7,770 nt of DNA, taken from the NCBI GenBank assembly GCA_021796315.1, contig JAJYOH010000272.1:1-7770 (forward strand). The letters are read 5' to 3'. Of this stretch, positions 5,676 through 7,770 are shown piece by piece (the stretch's first letter is position 1; each line of letters opens with the position of its first letter). The notes below the pieces were generated by a model. The model was not told where the DNA came from. It did no database searches and saw nothing but the letters and a program-made list of their open reading frames with translations. The position numbers and the translations under genes are program-made. This stretch comes from Chloroflexota bacterium. Lineage in GTDB: Bacteria > Chloroflexota > Anaerolineae > Anaerolineales > Villigracilaceae.

Positions 5676-6167
5676 ATGAAGAAGGCACTTATTATTCTCG
5701 GCATCGGAACAGCAATGATCGTTGTTCTTTGCGCCAGAGCAGCATTGCTGCTTGGTCCCCAAACTGGTAAATCGTTTTCAAGCATCCATACGATGGATGT
5801 TACGCTTGAAGCGCCTGCTGTAACCGTTCAGGTCCTGCCACCAGTTTCCCCTTCTGCAACTCCCGACTGCCAACCTGCAAGTGGCGTGACCCTTGAAGTC
5901 CAACGCTTGACGAACACCATCGTTGTGTTGCATACCGGCGGATTGCAGCCGGGAGAAATTCCGTCGATCTTTTATAGCACCTCTGTTGCCGGAGTCGGTT
6001 CCAAGCGTGGTGAGGCTTGGGGATTTGCCAAAGGAGCAGATGAACATGGCGAATTCTCTGTTCAACTCACGAGTTTGGTGCCTTTGGATGGGCAATCGGA
6101 GGCCACGTGGGACATACGCCTCGTGCATGCACGCGGCGTTGCTTGCACTGAGATTACATTACCGTGA
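5676..6167 (+). CDS. Membrane-anchored protein with probable beta-sandwich domain (163 aa)
   Basis: I start this gene at the ATG at 5676, which gives a typical MKKALIILGI opening. A longer reading from a TTG at 5637 adds a Trp-rich stretch with no sign of initiation. The ribosome binding site is weak (GGAG about 10 nt upstream). Residues 3-27 form one hydrophobic segment, either an uncleaved anchor or a signal peptide. A linker with PPVSPSATP (55-63) leads to a domain of about 95 residues with alternating hydrophobic strands (VTLEVQRL, TIVVLHTGG, GEFSVQLTSL, TWDIRLVHARG). Single Cys residues near its two ends (65 and 157) could form a clasping disulfide. An immunoglobulin-like extracytoplasmic fold is plausible, but no family is recognised. 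It begins 88 nt after the propeller lipoprotein with no visible terminator between, so co-transcription is likely. Confidence 0.75.
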   Translation: MKKALIILGIGTAMIVVLCARAALLLGPQTGKSFSSIHTMDVTLEAPAVTVQVLPPVSPSATPDCQPASGVTLEVQRLTNTIVVLHTGGLQPGEIPSIFYSTSVAGVGSKRGEAWGFAKGADEHGEFSVQLTSLVPLDGQSEATWDIRLVHARGVACTEITLP

Positions 6168-6217
6168 GACCAAACCTGCTCTCAAGAACATGAAAGCGGG
6201 TCTTGCGCGTTTTCTTC

Positions 6218-6238
6218 GAGGTTGTTCCTGACAACCTC
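6218..6238 (+). terminator. Short hairpin between the beta-sandwich and subtilase genes
   Basis: GAGGTTGT (6218-6225) pairs perfectly with ACAACCTC (6231-6238) across a 5-nt loop. It lies 50 nt after the stop at 6167. No T run follows, so it may be an attenuator or mRNA-processing structure rather than a true terminator. Its arms repeat the words TTCGAGGTTGT and CCTGACAACCTC, which also occur at the 3' end of the response regulator. Confidence 0.35.
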
Positions 6239-6313
6239 CGTTGATTAACAATCGAGCACTCGCTATGGAAGACAACCGTTTTCCTGGCAATGAAATGTAA
6301 GAAAGGCGAAGAT

Positions 6314-6320
6314 TAGGAGG
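6314..6320 (+). promoter_or_regulatory. Strong Shine-Dalgarno site of the subtilase gene
   Basis: TAGGAGG sits four bases before the ATG at 6325. It is the closest match to the anti-Shine-Dalgarno complement in the window and fixes the start of the subtilase-like lipoprotein. It also shows that the gene was under selection for efficient translation, at least before the frameshift near 6818. Confidence 0.8.
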
Positions 6321-6324
6321 ATCA

Positions 6325-7583
6325 ATGATCAACACCAAATACATGCTGTCCTGGCTGGGAGTCCTGTTGTTTGTGACATCTTGCGGGGTTCGCATGCCTA
6401 TTCCAGTCTCAACTTCTTCGGCGACCGAAGAACCAATGCCACCAGTAGAGATTGTCAGACACCCTGAGCCTGTCGACCTCAGTCAGTCCTATCTGGAGCT
6501 CATTGCCATTCCCAAGTTTGATCCCAACTCGATTGATCTATGGCAAGTTGATCTGCGTTCCAGGGATTTAACAAAGCTTGATATATCCAATTCGTTGGCG
6601 GATTTGATGTATGCTGATTTTGACAGCAAAACGCAATGGCCGACAATCGATAAAATACCAGCCGCTTTCGACTGGCAGAAAATTATGGAACTTGGTGAAG
6701 ATCCCGGCCTTGGTGTGAAGGCCGTGCATGACCGAGGAATTACCGGAAAAGGAATTGGGATTGCCATCATTGATCAGACCCTGCTAGTGGATCATATTGA
6801 ATACAAGGATCGCATCCGTGGTACGAGGAGGCGACTGATATCACGGATGGTTGGCTGGAGACACAAATGCATGGGCCGGCTGTAGCATCCATTGCAGTTG
6901 GGAGAACCGTGGGTGTCGCCCCTGAGGCAGATCTATATTACATTGCTACAGGAGATTGCGGTGGCGCGACCACCATGGCTGATATGGATTTTTCATGCAG
7001 GGCAAAGGCGATCAGGCGTATCGTGGAGATCAATGCGACCTTGCCTGCCGACCGAAAAATCAGAGTCCTGTCCCTTTCTTGGAGTTGGAAGCCTACCTAT
7101 AAAGGTTATGATGAAATGGTCGCCGCAGTGAACGAGGCAAAGGCCGCAGGTATATTTGTTATAAGTACCAACCTCGACGAAACCTATGGACTTGCTTTTC
7201 ATGGTTTGGGACGCGATCCCCTGGCAGATCCCAATAGTCCCGAGTCATACCTCCCCGGAATCTGGTGGGCCAATGCCTTCTATTCAAGCATGTCACTTAA
7301 CCAGACTCTCCTAGTCCCTATGGACTCACGTACCACGGCCAGCCCCACTGGTGTAAATGATTATGTCTTCTACCGTGAAGGTGGCTGGAGTTGGTGCATC
7401 CCCTACTTGGCCGGAATGTATGCCCTGGCTGCACAGGTAAAGCCAGAGATCACCCCTCAGGAGTTTTGGCACACCGCAATGAGCACAGGCACAACCATTC
7501 AAATTGTTCACGAGGGCAAGCGATACTCATTTGGTGCGATCCTAGATCCTCAGGCCCTGATGGCAGCTTTACAAAAGCAATAG
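6325..7583 (+). pseudogene. Subtilisin-family (S8) serine peptidase lipoprotein, interrupted by a one-base frameshift
   Basis: The first frame (6325-6885) encodes a lipoprotein signal (LLFVTSC, Cys20), a linker, and the start of a subtilase domain with the catalytic-Asp motif GKGIGIAIIDQ (Asp150). That frame then loses similarity. From codon 6819 another frame continues the domain without a gap: WYEEATDITDGWLETQ, then HGPAVASIAVG with the catalytic His, VAPEADLYYIA, an oxyanion-type Asn in VISTNLD, and GGWSWCIPYLAGMYALAAQ with the catalytic Ser. Joining the frames after the Arg codon at 6817-6819 (one base missing) gives about 419 aa with Asp150, His183, Asn283 and Ser356, a complete triad. 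The product would act outside the cell on peptide bonds, tethered to the membrane. As sequenced, the first frame stops at 186 aa with no His or Ser, so no active peptidase would be made. No slippery heptamer is visible at the junction. A sequencing error cannot be excluded. Confidence 0.9.
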
Positions 7584-7642
7584 TCCCGTGGAGATCACCG
7601 CCAAAGATTGAATTGAGTTAAGCATGAGAAAGGATAATATCC

Positions 7643-7770
7643 ATGCTAAATACAAAAGGTTTGTTTGTGCTGGAATACAGCTTTCAGCAGAAAGCATGGC
7701 GCATCGACAACCTGGAGGTAGCTTTGAAATACAACACTGGGTGGTTCGCGAAAGGCGAAGTGGGTGATGA
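7643..7770 (+). CDS. Start of an unidentified gene (partial, runs off the right edge)
   Basis: An ATG at 7643 with GAAAGGA 8 nt upstream opens a frame that remains open for the 42 complete codons to the window end. It begins MLNTKGLFVLEYSFQQKAWR and continues IDNLEVALKYNTGWFAKGEV. There is no signal peptide, so the product is likely cytoplasmic, unlike its upstream neighbours. An overlapping frame from the ATG at 7623 closes within the window, which makes the 7643 start the better choice. It lies 59 nt after the subtilase stop and could be in the same transcript. The family cannot be named from this short stretch. Confidence 0.55.
   Translation, partial: MLNTKGLFVLEYSFQQKAWRIDNLEVALKYNTGWFAKGEVGD

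Noticed and set aside
5420..6128. Two minus-strand open frames of about 120 codons each
   Set aside because: They are antisense to the lipoprotein end and the beta-sandwich gene, with no ribosome binding site and basic, low-hydrophobic-periodicity translations.
6810..6830. Programmed -1 ribosomal frameshift in the subtilase
   Set aside because: The junction (CATCCGTGGTACG) has no X-XXY-YYZ heptamer and no evident downstream pseudoknot. A mutation or sequence error is simpler.
1..7770. CRISPR array, tRNA, rRNA, transposase or attachment-site signatures
   Set aside because: I found no regularly spaced repeats, cloverleaf, ribosomal sequence, recombinase motif or terminal inverted repeats by reading both strands.

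Overview
The window looks like a bacterial chromosome segment of about 48% G+C (estimated by eye). Proline/threonine-rich lipoproteins, TolB-like propellers, NarL/LuxR regulators and TTG starts after good Shine-Dalgarno sites fit a Chloroflexota (Anaerolineae-like) genome. That assignment is inference, since there is no marker gene. I see no rRNA, tRNA, transposase or CRISPR array.

The left third (1-2685) is transcribed leftward. From right to left it holds a NarL-type response regulator without a visible partner kinase (2044-2685), a membrane-anchored Pro-rich protein (1416-1886), a secreted protein of unknown function (503-1354), and the start of a small stand-alone LuxR-type HTH protein that leaves the window (1-215). 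The notable feature is a 64-bp block present twice (264-327 and 2009-2072, 5 mismatches). Each copy carries the last codons and stop of a response-regulator gene, a palindrome of the form ACTGGAATTAATTCCAGT (perfect in the left copy), and a GTGACA -35 element. In both places a -10-like hexamer lies exactly 17 bp further on (TAGAGT or TACAAT). Each copy therefore reads as an operator-promoter module in front of a leftward gene. A half-copy of the palindrome (TGGAATTAA) also lies upstream of the response regulator itself, so a small autoregulated regulon is a reasonable hypothesis.

The right two thirds (2860-7770) are transcribed rightward and encode envelope or exported proteins. They start with a sigma70-like promoter (TTGCTT-16 bp-TATAAT) and a small membrane protein whose frame is cut by an in-frame TAG but continues to 3367. 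Next come a 715-aa lipoprotein with a TolB/PD40-like propeller and a carboxypeptidase-regulatory-like domain (3440-5587), a membrane-anchored protein with a probable beta-sandwich (5676-6167), a subtilisin-family lipoprotein split by a one-base frameshift (6325-7583), and the beginning of another gene (7643 onward). The whole window is devoted to regulation and surface or secreted proteins. The two disrupted frames in the rightward set suggest either gene decay or sequence errors.
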